A stretch of 64,000 bases of DNA from Roseibium limicola (GCF_017313085.1 NZ_JAFLNF010000002.1:620001-684000); one strand, 5' to 3'; shown: positions 1 through 15,706, counted from the first letter of the stretch. A program made the numbers and translations. Notes: generated by a model not told the origin, from the sequence alone.

Positions 1-375
<375 letters not shown>

Positions 376-387
376 CTATCGTACCTC

Positions 388-759
388 TTATTTCGGACGC
401 TTGGCGCCGTACTTGGAGCGGCGCTGCTTGCGGTCCTTGACCCCCTGGGTATCGAGCACACCACGAATGATGTGATAACGAACACCAGGCAAATCCTTTA
501 CGCGGCCGCCACGGATCATAACAACCGAGTGTTCCTGAAGGTTGTGACCTTCACCCGGAATGTAACCAATCACTTCGTAACCGTTCGTCAGGCGGATCTT
601 AGCCACCTTACGCAAAGCCGAGTTCGGCTTTTTCGGCGTCGTCGTGTAGACGCGGGTGCAAACACCACGCTTCTGAGGGCAGGCCTCCATGGCCGGCACC
701 TTGTTCCGCTTAGGCGGATCTTTCCGCGGCTTGCGGATCAGCTGGTTGATGGTCGGCAT
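388..759 (-). CDS. rpsL: 30S ribosomal protein S12
   Basis: S12 shapes the decoding centre and is the target of streptomycin resistance mutations. The 123-residue protein starts [20 protein letters not shown], the normal length and N-terminus. Longer in-frame starts upstream give non-conserved, low-quality sequence, so the ATG at 759 is chosen. The two classic resistance lysines are intact: [11 protein letters not shown] and [12 protein letters not shown]. The aspartate after the second lysine, modified by RimO in other bacteria, is present. It is first gene of the str operon, with a leader of about 250 bases. Confidence 0.98.
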   Translation of the reverse strand: MPTINQLIRKPRKDPPKRNKVPAMEACPQKRGVCTRVYTTTPKKPNSALRKVAKIRLTNGYEVIGYIPGEGHNLQEHSVVMIRGGRVKDLPGVRYHIIRGVLDTQGVKDRKQRRSKYGAKRPK

Positions 760-1015
760 ATTGTGCCCTTTACCTCTTCCATCCAAAAAAATCGTAACGA
801 TTGTGTTTGCTGATTCTGCACATGCAGAATCGCGCCCGCACGCTCTTTGAAGAGCGGCCGGCGCTGCGAACCCAGAGGACCACGGTGTATCCGCGGTCAT
901 GCAATCGACGCTATATTCGCCTATTTGAACCCGGCAGCGTTTAAGGGCTATTTGTCTTGCGCTTGGATGCGCTGAGACGGTAGCGGACCTTACCGCCTGC
1001 CTTCGGGATGGCCGG

Positions 1016-1044
1016 AAACTACTCACATGCCCTGCTTCCGTCAA
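1016..1044 (-). promoter_or_regulatory. Candidate str operon promoter
   Basis: On the minus strand a -35 box TTGACG (bases 1044-1039) is followed by a 17-base spacer and a -10-like TAGTTT (1021-1016). The extended CTTGAC form is common at strong alphaproteobacterial housekeeping promoters. Transcription would begin near base 1009 and give a leader of about 250 bases before rpsL. The rest of the 760-1466 gap shows no credible gene. The -10 match is weak, so the assignment is tentative. Confidence 0.5.
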
Positions 1045-1466
1045 GCCCTTAATTCCGATTTTGCAAAAAGCCGCAAAACGGCGGAATCCCAAGAGCCGGC
1101 TTATGTTTCCTTCATTATTTTTGAAAGAAAATTGCGTATCCGCGGGGGTTTTATCTTTGTTCATTCAACAGCGCAACACCAGGCGCCTGCTGAAAGTGAA
1201 TCGGTGGTTAAGGAGATGATTCAGACCGGCGCAGAATCGACACCTCCGTCCCGTCCCTGACTGCAACGCTGCCATGCAACGTCGCTGATTCCGTTCGCAC
1301 CCCTCACGGATTCGCAATGGCCCTGGCGGATTCGCCAAGGCCAACCAAAACCTGGCGTTTGTCCCCTCACCTGCCACCCGCGGCTGACTCACAAGCAAGG
1401 CCAAGCCTCGGCCCATAGACTTAGCTTCGGACCGGACCAGACAGAATAGCAAAACACAAAAAAAGC

Positions 1467-1486
1467 CGGGCAGTGCCGCCCGGCTT
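1467..1486 (-). terminator. Rho-independent terminator after the 97-aa gene
   Basis: Read on the minus strand, GCCGGGC and GCCCGGC form a stem of at least 7 bp around a short loop, followed directly by six T (1466-1461). It lies 32 bases beyond the stop of the small gene at 1519 and separates the rpoBC transcript from the str operon leader. Confidence 0.85.
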
Positions 1487-1518
1487 GCTGATTATCCTGC
1501 CTGAAACCGCAACCGACC

Positions 1519-1812
1519 TCAGCCGAAGCGGATCACCGACACATTGCCAGCAAGGGCGTCGGCATAGGCTGCTTCATAGATGTCTTCATCCGGCTCCCCG
1601 TCCATCACGCCGATCTGGTCCAACTCTGCCTCGGCAAACCCTTGCTCCGACAAGGCGTTCAGCGTCTTGCGAACCGCATCATCATCATCTGCGGCCCGCA
1701 GAAGGATATGTACCGGAATGGAGTCGTCCGGCTGTCCATCCTCACCTTCCCACACACGACCGACAAGTACATAGACCGTCGGCTGAATTGTGTCGTCGTT
1801 GTCGTTTACCAT
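1519..1812 (-). CDS. Small acidic protein of unknown function between rpoC and rpsL
   Basis: I do not recognise this family. The product is about 97 residues and acidic, with an internal DDDDAV run and a composition that suggests a small soluble alpha/beta domain: PTVYVLVGRVWEG, then VHILLRAADDDDAVRKTLNA, ending NVSVIRFG. The ATG at 1812 is preceded by AGGAG nine bases upstream. A GTG two codons earlier (1818) is possible but sits only three bases from that site. It lies 106 bases after rpoC beyond a hairpin, with its own terminator downstream. The position suggests a conserved neighbour of the RNA polymerase genes, but no function can be read from the sequence. Confidence 0.75.
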   Translation of the reverse strand: MVNDNDDTIQPTVYVLVGRVWEGEDGQPDDSIPVHILLRAADDDDAVRKTLNALSEQGFAEAELDQIGVMDGEPDEDIYEAAYADALAGNVSVIRFG

Positions 1813-1868
1813 CTTCACCTGCTCCTTCGCACTGAAGCCCGTCTCTTGCGGTTTGTTCCTATAAGAAA

Positions 1869-1889
1869 GGCCGCCCGATTGGGGCGGCC
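1869..1889 (-). terminator. Terminator after rpoC
   Basis: On the minus strand GGCCGCCCC and GGGCGGCC form an 8-bp G+C-rich stem with a 4-5 base loop, followed by TTTCTT. It begins 30 bases after the rpoC stop and probably ends most rplKAJL-rpoBC transcripts. Confidence 0.8.
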
Positions 1890-1918
1890 TTTCATGATGT
1901 CTTTCGCAAACGCGGAGA

Positions 1919-4900
1919 TTATTCCGCTGCGCCGCTCAGATCTTCCAGAAGACCTTCTGCCGCACTGGCGGAAGAAGTCTGCCGCTGCGCATCCTGGATC
2001 AGGTCGTCGCGATGGCTGGCGATCTTGCGGATACGCTTCATCACACCGCCGGTACCGGCCGGGATCAAACGTCCTACAATCACGTTCTCCTTCAGGCCGA
2101 CCAGTGGATCCACCTTGCCGTTGACGGCAGCGTCGGTAAGGACGCGGGTGGTTTCCTGGAACGACGCGGCAGAGAAGAAGGACCGGGTCTGCAAGCTTGC
2201 CTTGGTAATACCCAGGAGAACCGGGGTGCCCTTGGCAGGTTCGCGAGCTTCGTCGATCGCCTTCTGGTTGGCTTCCTCGAACTCCAGCCGGTCGATCTGT
2301 TCGCCCGGGAAGAATTCGGTGTCGCCCTGCTCGGTGATCTCGATCTTTTGCAGCATCTGGCGAACAATCACCTCGATGTGCTTATCGTTGATCGTCACAC
2401 CCTGCAGTCGGTACACTTCCTGGATTTCATTGACGAGGTAGGCAGCCAGTGCCTCTACGCCCTTGACGGCCAGAATGTCATGCGGTGCCGGGTTCCCGTC
2501 GAGAACATACTCACCCTTTTCAATGGCATCGCCTTCCTGAAGGTGGAAGTGCTTGCCTTTCGGGATGAGGTATTCGACGGGCTCCAGCCCCTCTTCCGAC
2601 GGGTCAATGATGACACGGCGCTTGTTCTTGTAATCTCGGCCAAACCGGATCGTACCGGTAAGTTCCGCGATGATCGCATGATCCTTCGGACGACGTGCCT
2701 CGAACAACTCGGCTACACGCGGCAGACCACCGGTGATGTCCTTGGTCTTGGCGCTTTCGAGCGGCAGACGAGCCAGAACGTCACCAGCCTTGACCTTCGA
2801 TCCGGGCTGAACCGACAGGATCGAGTCAACCGACAGAAGCAGGCGGGCATCACTGCCACGAGACGTCTTGGAGATCTCGCCCTTGTCGTCCTTCACAACG
2901 ATGGCAGGCTTCAGATCCTGGCTACGCTGGTTGGAACGCCAGTCGATGACGACACGCTTGGTGATACCTGTCGCTTCATCGGCCGTTTCCTGAACGGACA
3001 TGCCATCCACGAGATCTTCAAAGTCGACGACGCCATCGACGTCGGACAGCATCGGACGGGTGTAGGGATCCCACTCCGCAATCCGCTGGCCGCGCTTGAC
3101 GCTGTCGCCTTCGTCCACATGCAGCTTGGAGCCATAGGTGATCCGGTGCACGGCGCGCTCATTGCCGTCGCTGTCGGTGACAACGATGGACATGTTGCGG
3201 ACCATGGCAATCAGATTGCCTTCCGTGTCACGGGAGACACCACGGTTACGCATGGTGATCGTGCCGTCGACATTGGACTCGATGAACGAGCTATCCACCA
3301 CCTGTGCCGTACCGCCAATGTGGAACGTACGCATGGTCAGCTGAGTGCCCGGCTCACCGATTGACTGAGCGGCAATAACGCCGACCGCTTCACCCAGGTT
3401 AACCGGGGTCCCGCGGGCAAGGTCACGACCGTAACAGGTGCCACAGACACCCGTTTCGGTTTCACAGGTCAGAACCGAACGGATCTTGATCTGCTGAACC
3501 TTGGCTTCTTCAATCAGGTCGACGTCCTTCTCATCGATCAGCGTGCCCTTCGGAACGATGATCTCGCCAGTGGCGTGATTGTAGACGTCTTCCGCTGTCG
3601 TACGACCCAGAACGCGCATGCCGAGGTTGGCAATGACGTTACCCGCATCGACGATCGGAGCCACTGTGATGCCGCGTTCGCTGCCGCAGTCGGGTTCCAG
3701 AATGATGGAATCCTGTGCAACGTCAACGAGACGACGGGTCAGGTACCCGGAGTTCGCAGTCTTCAACGCCGTATCAGCAAGACCCTTACGGGCGCCGTGG
3801 GTGGAGTTGAAGTACTCGAGAACCGAGAGACCTTCCTTGAAGTTCGAGATGATCGGGTTCTCGATGATCTCACCGGACGGCTTGGCCATAAGACCGCGCA
3901 TACCAGCCAGCTGCTTCATCTGCTGGGGCGAACCACGCGCACCGGAGTGCGACATCATGTAGACCGAGTTCATCGGCTTTTGACGACCGGTTTCCTCGTC
4001 CATCTGGACCGCCTTAATGCGGGCCATCATCTCATCAGCGACCTTATCGGTGCACTTCGCCCAGGCATCAACGACCTTGTTGTACTTCTCACCCTGGGTG
4101 ATCAGACCGTCGTTGTACTGCTGCTCGTACTCGGTGACCATGGCAGACGTATCGGCAACCAGGTTGACCTTGTTTTCCGGGATCTGCATGTCGTCCATGC
4201 CGAAGGAAATACCAGCGTTACAGGCGTTGCGGAAACCAAGCTGCATAATGCGGTCACAGAAGATGACGGTCTCTTTCTGACCACAGGCACGGTAAACCGT
4301 GTCGATCATTTTCGAGACGTCCTTCTTCGTCATCAGCTTGTTACAAGCGTCAAACGGCACTTCATGGTGCTTTGGCAGCAGCTCGGCGATAAGCATCCGG
4401 CCCGGCGTGGTCTCGAAGATCTCGCTGGTTGGATTGCCTTCCGCATCCACGGACCGGAAACGGCCGCGGATTTTGGTATGCATGGTGATGACCTTATTGG
4501 CCAGCGCATGATGGATTTCACCGATATCGGAGAAAGCCATGCCTTCGCCCGGCTCCTTCTCTGCCATGATCGACAGATAGTAGAGGCCGAGAACAATATC
4601 CTGCGACGGCACGATGATCGGGCCACCGTTAGCCGGGTGCAGAATGTTGTTCGTGGACATCATCAGCGTACGCGCTTCAAGCTGGGCTTCCAGCGAAAGC
4701 GGCACGTGAACAGCCATCTGGTCACCATCGAAGTCGGCGTTAAAGGCCGAACAGACGAGCGGATGCAGCTGGATAGCCTTGCCTTCGATCAGGATCGGTT
4801 CGAACGCCTGAATGCCAAGACGGTGAAGCGTCGGCGCACGGTTCAGCAGAACCGGGTGCTCACGGATCACTTCGTCGAGAATATCCCAGACCTCCGGACG

Positions 4901-6118
4901 TTCCTTTTCCACCAGCTTCTTCGCCTGCTTCACCGTGGAGGAGAAGCCCTTGGCGTCAAGGCGGGAGTAGATGAACGGCTTGAACAGCTCGAGCGCCATT
5001 TTCTTCGGCAGGCCACACTGGTGCAGCTTGAGTTCCGGACCCACGGTGATAACCGAACGGCCGGAGTAATCAACGCGCTTACCCAGAAGGTTCTGACGGA
5101 AGCGACCCTGCTTACCCTTCAGCATGTCGGAGAGGGACTTCAGCGGACGCTTGTTGGCACCCGTGATGACCCGGCCACGACGGCCGTTATCGAACAGAGC
5201 ATCGACAGATTCCTGCAGCATGCGCTTTTCGTTCCGGATGATGATATCCGGCGCACGCAGCTCGATCAGACGCTTCAAACGGTTGTTCCGGTTGATCACG
5301 CGGCGATACAGATCGTTCAGATCCGACGTCGCGAAGCGGCCACCGTCCAGCGGAACCAGCGGACGCAGGTCCGGCGGGATCACAGGAACGATGGTCATGA
5401 TCATCCACTCGGGCTTGTTGCCCGATTCCATGAACGCTTCGATGACCTTCAGACGCTTGGCCAGCTTCTTCGGCTTCAACTCTGTTGTCGCTTCCGCAAT
5501 CTCGACGCGCAGCTGCTCGCTGATGCGTTCCAGATCCAGGCTCATCAAAATCTCGCGGATGGCTTCCGCGCCGATCATGCCGGTGAAGCTATCTTCGCCA
5601 TACTCATCCTGAGCGGCGATATAATCTTCTTCCGACAACAGCTGGTGCAACTTCAGTGGCGTCAGGCCCGGCTCGAGAACCACATAGTTCTCAAAGTACA
5701 GAACCCGCTCCAGATCCTTCAGCGTCATGTCGAGCAGCAGACCAATGCGGCTCGGCAGGGACTTCAGGAACCAGATGTGCGCAACCGGAGCAGCAAGCTC
5801 GATGTGACCCATACGCTCGCGGCGAACGCGGCTCAGGGTAACTTCAACGCCACACTTTTCACAGATGACGCCCTTGTACTTCATGCGCTTGTACTTGCCG
5901 CAAAGACATTCGTAGTCCTTGATCGGGCCGAAGATACGGGCACAGAAGAGACCGTCACGCTCTGGCTTGAACGTACGGTAGTTGATCGTTTCCGGCTTTT
6001 TAATTTCGCCGAAAGACCAGGACATGATCTTTTCCGGGCTCGCAAGCGAGATCCGGATGCTGTCGAAGGTCTGCGTCGGAGCCTGTTGATTAAACAGGTT
6101 CATGACCTCATGATTCAT
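1919..6118 (-). CDS. rpoC: DNA-directed RNA polymerase subunit beta'
   Basis: Catalytic largest subunit of RNA polymerase, 1399 residues, full length for Alphaproteobacteria. The zinc-ribbon cysteines are near residue 70 ([20 protein letters not shown]). The active-site Mg-binding loop [12 protein letters not shown] and the trigger-loop/bridge-helix region ([20 protein letters not shown]) are intact. The second zinc site ([19 protein letters not shown]) is also present. The start ATG has GGAG seven bases upstream. It lies 89 bases after rpoB in the same operon. A long antisense reading frame covers part of it but is a codon-bias artefact. Confidence 0.99.
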   Translation of the reverse strand: MNHEVMNLFNQQAPTQTFDSIRISLASPEKIMSWSFGEIKKPETINYRTFKPERDGLFCARIFGPIKDYECLCGKYKRMKYKGVICEKCGVEVTLSRVRRERMGHIELAAPVAHIWFLKSLPSRIGLLLDMTLKDLERVLYFENYVVLEPGLTPLKLHQLLSEEDYIAAQDEYGEDSFTGMIGAEAIREILMSLDLERISEQLRVEIAEATTELKPKKLAKRLKVIEAFMESGNKPEWMIMTIVPVIPPDLRPLVPLDGGRFATSDLNDLYRRVINRNNRLKRLIELRAPDIIIRNEKRMLQESVDALFDNGRRGRVITGANKRPLKSLSDMLKGKQGRFRQNLLGKRVDYSGRSVITVGPELKLHQCGLPKKMALELFKPFIYSRLDAKGFSSTVKQAKKLVEKERPEVWDILDEVIREHPVLLNRAPTLHRLGIQAFEPILIEGKAIQLHPLVCSAFNADFDGDQMAVHVPLSLEAQLEARTLMMSTNNILHPANGGPIIVPSQDIVLGLYYLSIMAEKEPGEGMAFSDIGEIHHALANKVITMHTKIRGRFRSVDAEGNPTSEIFETTPGRMLIAELLPKHHEVPFDACNKLMTKKDVSKMIDTVYRACGQKETVIFCDRIMQLGFRNACNAGISFGMDDMQIPENKVNLVADTSAMVTEYEQQYNDGLITQGEKYNKVVDAWAKCTDKVADEMMARIKAVQMDEETGRQKPMNSVYMMSHSGARGSPQQMKQLAGMRGLMAKPSGEIIENPIISNFKEGLSVLEYFNSTHGARKGLADTALKTANSGYLTRRLVDVAQDSIILEPDCGSERGITVAPIVDAGNVIANLGMRVLGRTTAEDVYNHATGEIIVPKGTLIDEKDVDLIEEAKVQQIKIRSVLTCETETGVCGTCYGRDLARGTPVNLGEAVGVIAAQSIGEPGTQLTMRTFHIGGTAQVVDSSFIESNVDGTITMRNRGVSRDTEGNLIAMVRNMSIVVTDSDGNERAVHRITYGSKLHVDEGDSVKRGQRIAEWDPYTRPMLSDVDGVVDFEDLVDGMSVQETADEATGITKRVVIDWRSNQRSQDLKPAIVVKDDKGEISKTSRGSDARLLLSVDSILSVQPGSKVKAGDVLARLPLESAKTKDITGGLPRVAELFEARRPKDHAIIAELTGTIRFGRDYKNKRRVIIDPSEEGLEPVEYLIPKGKHFHLQEGDAIEKGEYVLDGNPAPHDILAVKGVEALAAYLVNEIQEVYRLQGVTINDKHIEVIVRQMLQKIEITEQGDTEFFPGEQIDRLEFEEANQKAIDEAREPAKGTPVLLGITKASLQTRSFFSAASFQETTRVLTDAAVNGKVDPLVGLKENVIVGRLIPAGTGGVMKRIRKIASHRDDLIQDAQRQTSSASAAEGLLEDLSGAAE

Positions 6119-6207
6119 GGTCTATCTCCTTCGATGCACGGGTAGCGAGGAGGGTCTCCTCGCCAGCCCGGCATTGCAAGTCAAAATTCGGTCGGTTGCC
6201 CGCGAGG

Positions 6208-10347
<4,140 letters not shown>

Positions 10348-10601
10348 TGTCGCTCCTCGTATCGGCCGGGTAACGGCTGTCCGCAACGCCCCTTATCCAA
10401 TCGGGCCACCGGCCCAGGCGCTTCGGAAAACCGTCCCCCTTGATCAACCCGCTTTCGGAAAGCGCAAGTCGATCGGACTTTGGGGTCTAGGTCACCATGT
10501 CTGCGCCTTACACAACGCAGGATGCCCTAGTGGGACGTATGCCCCGGAAACGGGAGAACCCGCCGGGGCAAAGTGCGACCCCGGAAAACCGGGGCCGCTT
10601 C

Positions 10602-10623
10602 AAAAGGGCTCGAAAGCCCCTTT
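10602..10623 (-). terminator. Hairpin between rplL and rpoB, probable attenuator
   Basis: On the minus strand, three bases after the rplL stop, GGGCT-TTCG-AGCCC forms a tetraloop hairpin extended by A/T pairs and followed by TTTT. A second short palindrome (CCCCGGAAAACCGGGG, 10579-10594) follows. In other bacteria the rplL-rpoB gap holds a partial terminator and a processing site that set polymerase expression below ribosomal-protein expression. These hairpins fit that role. No other gene is visible in the gap 10348-10626. Confidence 0.6.
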
Positions 10624-10626
10624 CAA

Positions 10627-11001
10627 TTACTTCAGCTCTACAGAAGCACCAGCTTCTTCGAGCTTCTTCTTCAGTTCTTCAGCTTCGTCCTTGGACACAG
10701 CTTCCTTGACCGGCTTAGGAGCGCCTTCTACGAGCTCCTTAGCTTCCTTGAGGCCCAGGCCAGTGATAGCGCGGACTTCCTTGATCACGTTGATCTTCTT
10801 CTCGCCTGCAGAAGTCAGGACAACGTCGAATTCGGTCTTTTCTTCAGCAGCAGCTTCACCAGCGCCACCAGCAGCAGCAGCAACAGCAACCGGAGCAGAA
10901 GCGGAAACGCCCCACTTTTCTTCCAGAAGCTTGGACAGTTCAGCTGCTTCCATGACGGTCAGAGCAGACAGTTCTTCAACGAGCTTATCGAGATCAGCCA
11001 T
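10627..11001 (-). CDS. rplL: 50S ribosomal protein L7/L12
   Basis: Stalk protein that recruits translational GTPases, 124 residues. It has an N-terminal dimerisation helix ([20 protein letters not shown]), an alanine-rich hinge near residues 37-55, and a C-terminal factor-binding domain containing [20 protein letters not shown]. It follows rplJ by 61 bases and would be part of the L10-L12 autoregulated unit. Confidence 0.98.
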   Translation of the reverse strand: MADLDKLVEELSALTVMEAAELSKLLEEKWGVSASAPVAVAAAAGGAGEAAAEEKTEFDVVLTSAGEKKINVIKEVRAITGLGLKEAKELVEGAPKPVKEAVSKDEAEELKKKLEEAGASVELK

Positions 11002-11062
11002 TTTTCAGTACCTTAAAAGTTCGAACCAATATTGGTTACAGAGACAGTGTAGTTAGGTCGCC

Positions 11063-11581
11063 TTATGCGGCCTCGTCCTTCTTGGCGTACGCGCCGAAGA
11101 CGCGGGCGAGCTGCCCGGCCGGTGCGTTGACAACCTGCGCAATACGCGATGCCGGAGTCTGAATCATGCCAACCAGCTTTGCACGCAGCTCGTCGAGCGA
11201 CGGCATGGAAGCCAGAGACTTGACCCCTTCCGGGTTCAGGTTGGTGGTGCCCAGAGCACCGCCGAGGATTACGAGCTTGTCGTGTGCCTTGGCGAAATCA
11301 GCAATTGCCTTGGGGGCTGCGACCGGATCGTCCGAATAGGCGATCAGTGTCGGGCCAACAAACAGGTCACTGATGTGATCTAGGTCCGTGCCTTGAAGGG
11401 CAAGTTTCACAAGGCGGTTCTTTGCCACTTTGACAGTTCCGCCGGCATCACGAACAGACGCGCGAAGCGCAGTCATCTGTGCAACCGAAAGACCTGCATA
11501 GTGCGCAACCACTACGACGCTGGTGTTACCCAGCTCGTCGTTGAGTGTGGTCACGAACTCGTGCTTTTCCGCTCTTTCCAC
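11063..11581 (-). CDS. rplJ: 50S ribosomal protein L10
   Basis: Stalk base protein that binds 23S rRNA and anchors L7/L12 dimers, 172 residues, normal for the family. It reads [20 protein letters not shown], then [20 protein letters not shown], the family N-terminus. The start codon is GTG, with GGAG seven bases upstream. L10, complexed with L12, represses its own mRNA in other bacteria through the leader, which here is the roughly 350-base stretch upstream. The C-terminal helix ([19 protein letters not shown]) is the L12 docking segment. Confidence 0.97.
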   Translation of the reverse strand: MERAEKHEFVTTLNDELGNTSVVVVAHYAGLSVAQMTALRASVRDAGGTVKVAKNRLVKLALQGTDLDHISDLFVGPTLIAYSDDPVAAPKAIADFAKAHDKLVILGGALGTTNLNPEGVKSLASMPSLDELRAKLVGMIQTPASRIAQVVNAPAGQLARVFGAYAKKDEAA

Positions 11582-11930
11582 TTGCCTTCTCCATTTGGCG
11601 GCGTTGCCGCCGCCGGTTTGCCTTTGCCGCGGTGCGAAACGGTCCCGAACCGGGAACGCGCAACACTGCGACGCTCAGGGTCCTGTCCCCTCACCTCGCA
11701 CCTGAAGACCAAGTACGCAGCAAGGCTTGGTTCGAACCGGATTTCCTCAAGAGAGGCGTTATCTGGTTCTCACCCATCTATGCAGGCCCAAATTGACTTA
11801 AACCGGTTACCCGGCACCTGCAGTCTCGGACAGGGAGCTCGGCGGTTTCCCGCCGAACCATCCCCACCGGTTGCCCGGCAGGGAATTCTTGAAATCGAGG
11901 AGGATCAGAATCGATCCCCGTCGTTAAATA
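11582..11930 (-). promoter_or_regulatory. rplJL leader region, probable L10 autoregulatory element
   Basis: This 349-base gap between rplA and rplJ has no gene. It contains short hairpins, for example the palindrome at 11840-11855 (GGCGG/CCGCC arms) and one at about 11645-11660. There is also an imperfect direct repeat of CCGGTTACCCGGCA (from 11803) and CCGGTTGCCCGGCA (from 11867). The place and size match the L10-L12 leader known from many bacteria. The exact fold cannot be assigned by eye. Confidence 0.45.
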
Positions 11931-12629
11931 TTACTCAGCCGACAAACTGGCAAGGTCGACCTTGACGCCTGGGCCCATCGTCGAGCTCAAAGCCATGCGT
12001 GTCAGGTAGGTTCCCTTGGCGCCGGTTGGGCGAGCCTTGGAAACAGCATCGACCAAAGCCTTGATGTTTTCCTGCAGAGCTTCAGGGGCAAAGGAAACCT
12101 TGCCAACGCCTGCATGAATGATACCGGCCTTTTCAACGCGGAACTGAACAGCGCCGCCCTTGGCGTCGTTGACAGCAGATGCCACGTCCGGGGTCACTGT
12201 ACCGACCTTCGGGTTCGGCATCATGCCGCGCGGGCCGAGAACCTTACCAAGACGACCGACAAGCGGCATCATGTCAGGCGTTGCAATGCAGCGATCGAAA
12301 TCGATCTTGCCGGCCTGAACTTCAGCAACCAGCTCTTCTGCACCAACGATGTCTGCACCGGCTGCCTTGGCTTCGTCAGCCTTGTCACCACGTGCGAACA
12401 CGGCAACACGAACACTCTTGCCAGTACCGTTCGGCAGAACGCAGACGCCACGAACCATCTGATCGGCATGACGCGGGTCAACACCAAGGTTCAGAGCCAG
12501 TTCAACGGTCTCATCGAACTTTGCAGTTCCACGAGCCTTGATCAGGGCGATTGCTTCGTTCAGGGCATAGGTCGCGTCACGATCGATGCCTTCGCGCGCT
12601 GCGCGGATACGCTTTCCAACTTTAGCCAT
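11931..12629 (-). CDS. rplA: 50S ribosomal protein L1
   Basis: Two-domain L1 stalk protein of 232 residues that helps release deacylated tRNA from the E site. It starts [20 protein letters not shown] and has the conserved blocks [20 protein letters not shown] and [19 protein letters not shown]. The ATG is four bases after the rplK stop, so the two genes are probably translationally coupled. L1 represses the L11 operon in other bacteria. Confidence 0.98.
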   Translation of the reverse strand: MAKVGKRIRAAREGIDRDATYALNEAIALIKARGTAKFDETVELALNLGVDPRHADQMVRGVCVLPNGTGKSVRVAVFARGDKADEAKAAGADIVGAEELVAEVQAGKIDFDRCIATPDMMPLVGRLGKVLGPRGMMPNPKVGTVTPDVASAVNDAKGGAVQFRVEKAGIIHAGVGKVSFAPEALQENIKALVDAVSKARPTGAKGTYLTRMALSSTMGPGVKVDLASLSAE

Positions 12630-12633
12630 GATC

Positions 12634-13062
12634 TTACTCCGTGACCTCGACGCCCATGGAACGGGCGGAACCTTCGACCATCAGCATTGCTGCTTCGATG
12701 TTGGTCGCGTTCAGATCCTTCATCTTGGCTTCGGCGATTTCACGAACCTGAGCCTTGCTGACGGATGCGATGGTGCCACGACCCGGGGTCTTGGAACCGG
12801 ACTTGATCTTGGCTGCCTTCTTCAGGAAGAAGCTGACCGGAGCGGTCTTGACTTCAAACGTGAAGGACTTGTCAGAAAAGTAAGTGATCACAGTCGGGCA
12901 CGGAGCGCCCTTCTCAACATCCTGGGTCTGCGCATTGAATGCCTTACAGAATTCCATGATGTTCAGACCGCGCTGACCGAGAGCGGGACCGATAGGGGGG
13001 GACGGCGTAGCCGAGCCTGCTGGTACCTGAAGCTTCAGGTAGCCTGTAATTTTCTTCGCCAT
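12634..13062 (-). CDS. rplK: 50S ribosomal protein L11
   Basis: L11 forms the GTPase-associated centre with L10/L12 and is the thiostrepton target, 142 residues. The N-terminal domain holds the proline-rich loop [20 protein letters not shown]. The C-terminal rRNA-binding domain contains [20 protein letters not shown]. The start [16 protein letters not shown] is chosen because GGAG lies six bases upstream and the lysines near the N-terminus match the family. An in-frame start four codons earlier is less likely. It follows nusG by 196 bases, in which no gene is seen. Confidence 0.97.
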   Translation of the reverse strand: MAKKITGYLKLQVPAGSATPSPPIGPALGQRGLNIMEFCKAFNAQTQDVEKGAPCPTVITYFSDKSFTFEVKTAPVSFFLKKAAKIKSGSKTPGRGTIASVSKAQVREIAEAKMKDLNATNIEAAMLMVEGSARSMGVEVTE

Positions 13063-13258
13063 GATAATCTCCAATTAAACGCTGCGTGTTTCGCAGCAGG
13101 GTCAGGAGTTGGTGGTCTGACCTTAACAAGCTCGTCCGGCGATGAACGGCTCAGTCTGCCACCGACTTCTCAACTCGCGCCGCCCATGCCCCTGACGGGC
13201 CATACGACGAAAACGCGAGAACGCCACCCATCCAGAGGACAGGCAGCGCATCATCTGA

Positions 13259-13789
13259 TCAGGTCTTGTCGACCTGACCGAATTCCAATTCAACCGGCGT
13301 TGCCCGGCCGAAGATGGACACCGCCACCTTCAAGCGTGCACGCTCGTCATCGACTTCTTCCACAAGACCGGAGAAGGATGCGAACGGACCATCGGACACC
13401 CGGACCTGCTCGCCAACTTCAAAGCTGACGGACGGCTTCGGACGCTCGACGCCTTCCTGCACCTGGTGCAGAATGCGCATGGCTTCCTTTTCGGGAATAG
13501 CCGTCGGCTTTTGATCCTGACCCAGGAACCCGGTTACACGCGGGGTATCCTTGATCAGGTGAAACGCCTCATTGGTCATTTCCATCTTCACCAGCACATA
13601 GCCGGGGAAGAACTTGCGCTCTGCGTCAACCTTGCGGCCGCGGCGCACCTCAACAACCTTTTCCATCGGGACGAGGATTTCTTCGAACAGATCGGACAAG
13701 CCGTTCCGTTCAGCCTTCTCGCGAATGGTGTCGGCCACCTTCTTCTCGAAATTCGAATAGGCATGCACAATGTACCAGCGCTTGGCCAT
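13259..13789 (-). CDS. nusG: Transcription termination/antitermination protein NusG
   Basis: NusG binds the polymerase clamp to suppress pausing and links it to Rho or to ribosomal S10. The 176-residue protein has the NGN domain first ([20 protein letters not shown], with [12 protein letters not shown]) and a C-terminal KOW domain ([20 protein letters not shown]). Both are complete. It follows secE by 58 bases, the standard secE-nusG pair. Confidence 0.98.
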   Translation of the reverse strand: MAKRWYIVHAYSNFEKKVADTIREKAERNGLSDLFEEILVPMEKVVEVRRGRKVDAERKFFPGYVLVKMEMTNEAFHLIKDTPRVTGFLGQDQKPTAIPEKEAMRILHQVQEGVERPKPSVSFEVGEQVRVSDGPFASFSGLVEEVDDERARLKVAVSIFGRATPVELEFGQVDKT

Positions 13790-13847
13790 AACCCTCTAAT
13801 CCGCTTCTTTTTGTTCTAGTCGACCTGCTCGAAAGGAAACCAGGCGA

Positions 13848-14045
13848 TTACCCGCCAAGCCCGAGGAGCAGCCCAATCCCCCAGCCCAGCACCTGATCGG
13901 CGAGCAGGAAGAAAATGGAGGCAATGACAACCATGACGAAAACCATCACGGTGGTGATTGCCGTTTCACGGCGGGTAGGCCAAGTGACTTTCGACACTTC
14001 GGAACGTACCTGCTGCGCAAACGTAAAGGGATTGGGTTTTGCCAT
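13848..14045 (-). CDS. secE: Preprotein translocase subunit SecE
   Basis: Small essential subunit of the SecYEG channel, 65 residues, the short one-helix form common in Alphaproteobacteria. The amphipathic segment contains FAQQVRSEVSKVTWPTRRET, with the conserved VTWPT signature. A single transmembrane helix follows at about residues 32-58. It lies between tRNA-Trp and nusG on the same strand. Confidence 0.95.
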   Translation of the reverse strand: MAKPNPFTFAQQVRSEVSKVTWPTRRETAITTVMVFVMVVIASIFFLLADQVLGWGIGLLLGLGG

Positions 14046-14148
14046 TCCAAGTCCGGTCTGTTAAACACGAGTGGGCGCGCAGAAAGCTCCGCGCGCCTCA
14101 CCCAAGGAACTTCTTTAAGCTCTCGGGAGCCAATGATCAAGAGCAAAA

Positions 14149-14224
14149 TGGCAGGGGCAGCAGGGTTCGAACCCGCGACCTACGGTTTTGGAGACCGTCG
14201 CTCTACCAACTGAGCTATACCCCT
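14149..14224 (-). tRNA. tRNA-Trp (CCA)
   Basis: The 76-base gene folds as a standard cloverleaf. The D-arm contains AGCTCAGTTGGTAGAGC, the anticodon loop CTCCAAA gives anticodon CCA, the T-arm contains GGTTCGAACC, and the CCA tail is encoded. The acceptor strands AGGGGTA and TGCCCCT pair. It sits between tuf and secE on the same strand, an arrangement found in many Proteobacteria. Confidence 0.97.
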
Positions 14225-14302
14225 TCAAAGGGAACCGGCGAACCGGTTCTACTCTTGAGCCCTCCCCCTCCCCGGAATAACCGGACTTTCAGGGGCAGGA
14301 GT

Positions 14303-14329
14303 GATCGCCGGACATGTGGCCCGGCGATC
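14303..14329 (-). other. Strong hairpin downstream of tuf
   Basis: GATCGCCGG (14303-14311) and CCGGCGATC (14321-14329) form a perfect 9-bp stem with a 9-base loop, starting 18 bases after the tuf stop. No T run follows on the minus strand. It may be a processing or mRNA 3'-end-stabilising element between tuf and tRNA-Trp rather than a simple terminator. Confidence 0.5.
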
Positions 14330-14346
14330 GAATTTACGAAGCCCGA

Positions 14347-15537
14347 TCAGGCGATGATGGAAGCGACGACGCCGGCACCGACGGTGCGGCCACCTTCGCG
14401 AATAGCGAAGCGCAGGCCATCTTCCATAGCGATCGGCACGATCAGTTCCACTTCGACCGACACGTTGTCGCCCGGCATCACCATCTCAGTACCTTCAGGC
14501 AGAGACACCACACCGGTCACATCCGTTGTACGGAAGTAGAACTGCGGGCGGTAGTTGGTGAAGAACGGAGTATGACGGCCGCCTTCTTCCTTGGTGAGGA
14601 TATAAGCCTCAGCCTTGAACTTCGTGTGCGGGGTAACTGAACCCGGCTTGCAAAGAACCTGACCACGCTCAACGTCTTCACGGGCAACGCCGCGAATAAG
14701 AGCGCCGATGTTGTCGCCCGCCTGGCCGCTGTCGAGCAGCTTGCGGAACATTTCAACACCCGTAACTGTTGTCTTGGTGGTGTCCTTGATGCCGATGATT
14801 TCGACTTCTTCACCAACCTTGACGATCCCGCGCTCAACGCGGCCCGTAACAACCGTACCACGACCGGAGATCGAGAACACGTCCTCGATTGGCATCAGGA
14901 ACGGCATGTCAACCGGACGATCAGGCGTCGGGATGTAAGCATCAACTTCGTTCATCAGCTGACGGATCGCGTCACGGCCGATGGCCGCATCGCGGTTTTC
15001 AACCGCAGCAAGAGCAGAGCCCTTGACGATCGGAATGTCGTCGCCCGGATACTCATAGGAGGACAGAAGTTCGCGAACTTCCATTTCCACCAGCTCGAGA
15101 AGCTCTTCGTCGTCTACCTGGTCGACCTTGTTCAGGAACACCACCAGAGCCGGAACGCCAACCTGGCGAGCAAGCAGGATGTGTTCGCGGGTCTGCGGCA
15201 TCGGGCCGTCAGCTGCGGAACACACCAGGATCGCGCCATCCATCTGGGCAGCACCGGTGATCATGTTCTTGACGTAATCGGCGTGACCCGGGCAGTCAAC
15301 GTGCGCATAGTGACGCGCTTCGGTTTCATATTCCACGTGAGCCGTGGAAATCGTGATGCCGCGAGCACGCTCTTCAGGAGCGCCGTCAATGTCAGCATAA
15401 GCTTTTGCCGTAGCGCCACCGGTTTCGGCAAGCGTCATGGTGATTGCAGCTGTCAGAGTCGTCTTGCCGTGGTCAACGTGGCCAATCGTGCCAATGTTGA
15501 CGTGCGGCTTGTTACGCTCAAATTTTTCCTTGGCCAT
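14347..15537 (-). CDS. tuf: Elongation factor Tu
   Basis: EF-Tu delivers aminoacyl-tRNA to the ribosome. The 396-residue protein has the P-loop [10 protein letters not shown], the switch II motif [16 protein letters not shown] for guanine recognition, and the C-terminal beta-barrels with [21 protein letters not shown] second copy is expected in the str operon after fusA, outside the window. It lies 169 bases downstream of tRNA-Gly. Confidence 0.99.
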   Translation of the reverse strand: MAKEKFERNKPHVNIGTIGHVDHGKTTLTAAITMTLAETGGATAKAYADIDGAPEERARGITISTAHVEYETEARHYAHVDCPGHADYVKNMITGAAQMDGAILVCSAADGPMPQTREHILLARQVGVPALVVFLNKVDQVDDEELLELVEMEVRELLSSYEYPGDDIPIVKGSALAAVENRDAAIGRDAIRQLMNEVDAYIPTPDRPVDMPFLMPIEDVFSISGRGTVVTGRVERGIVKVGEEVEIIGIKDTTKTTVTGVEMFRKLLDSGQAGDNIGALIRGVAREDVERGQVLCKPGSVTPHTKFKAEAYILTKEEGGRHTPFFTNYRPQFYFRTTDVTGVVSLPEGTEMVMPGDNVSVEVELIVPIAMEDGLRFAIREGGRTVGAGVVASIIA

Positions 15538-15706
15538 CGCGTCGCTCTCTATCCAATACGCGGTTCAGTCGATAAAGGCTCGAGGTGGGACACTTTCCGG
15601 CACTTGGAAAAGATCCAAGAGCAACGAATTGCTTCCCGTATAAACTGTTCGAGACTTGAAAGGATGGATTTTTGCTTCCAGCCCAACACTTCGATCAGCC
15701 CCATGG

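Noticed and set aside
1165..1452. 95-residue reading frame upstream of rpsL
   Set aside because: Cysteine- and arginine-rich with no family sense and no ribosome site; the stretch better fits leader DNA.
2012..6145. Very long reading frames antisense to rpoC
   Set aside because: They are continuous because of codon and G+C bias in the real gene, have no ribosome sites, and encode unrecognisable basic protein.
10627..13062. Duplicated or unusual ribosomal-protein operon order
   Set aside because: rplK-rplA-rplJ-rplL-rpoB-rpoC is the standard order, so nothing unusual is claimed.
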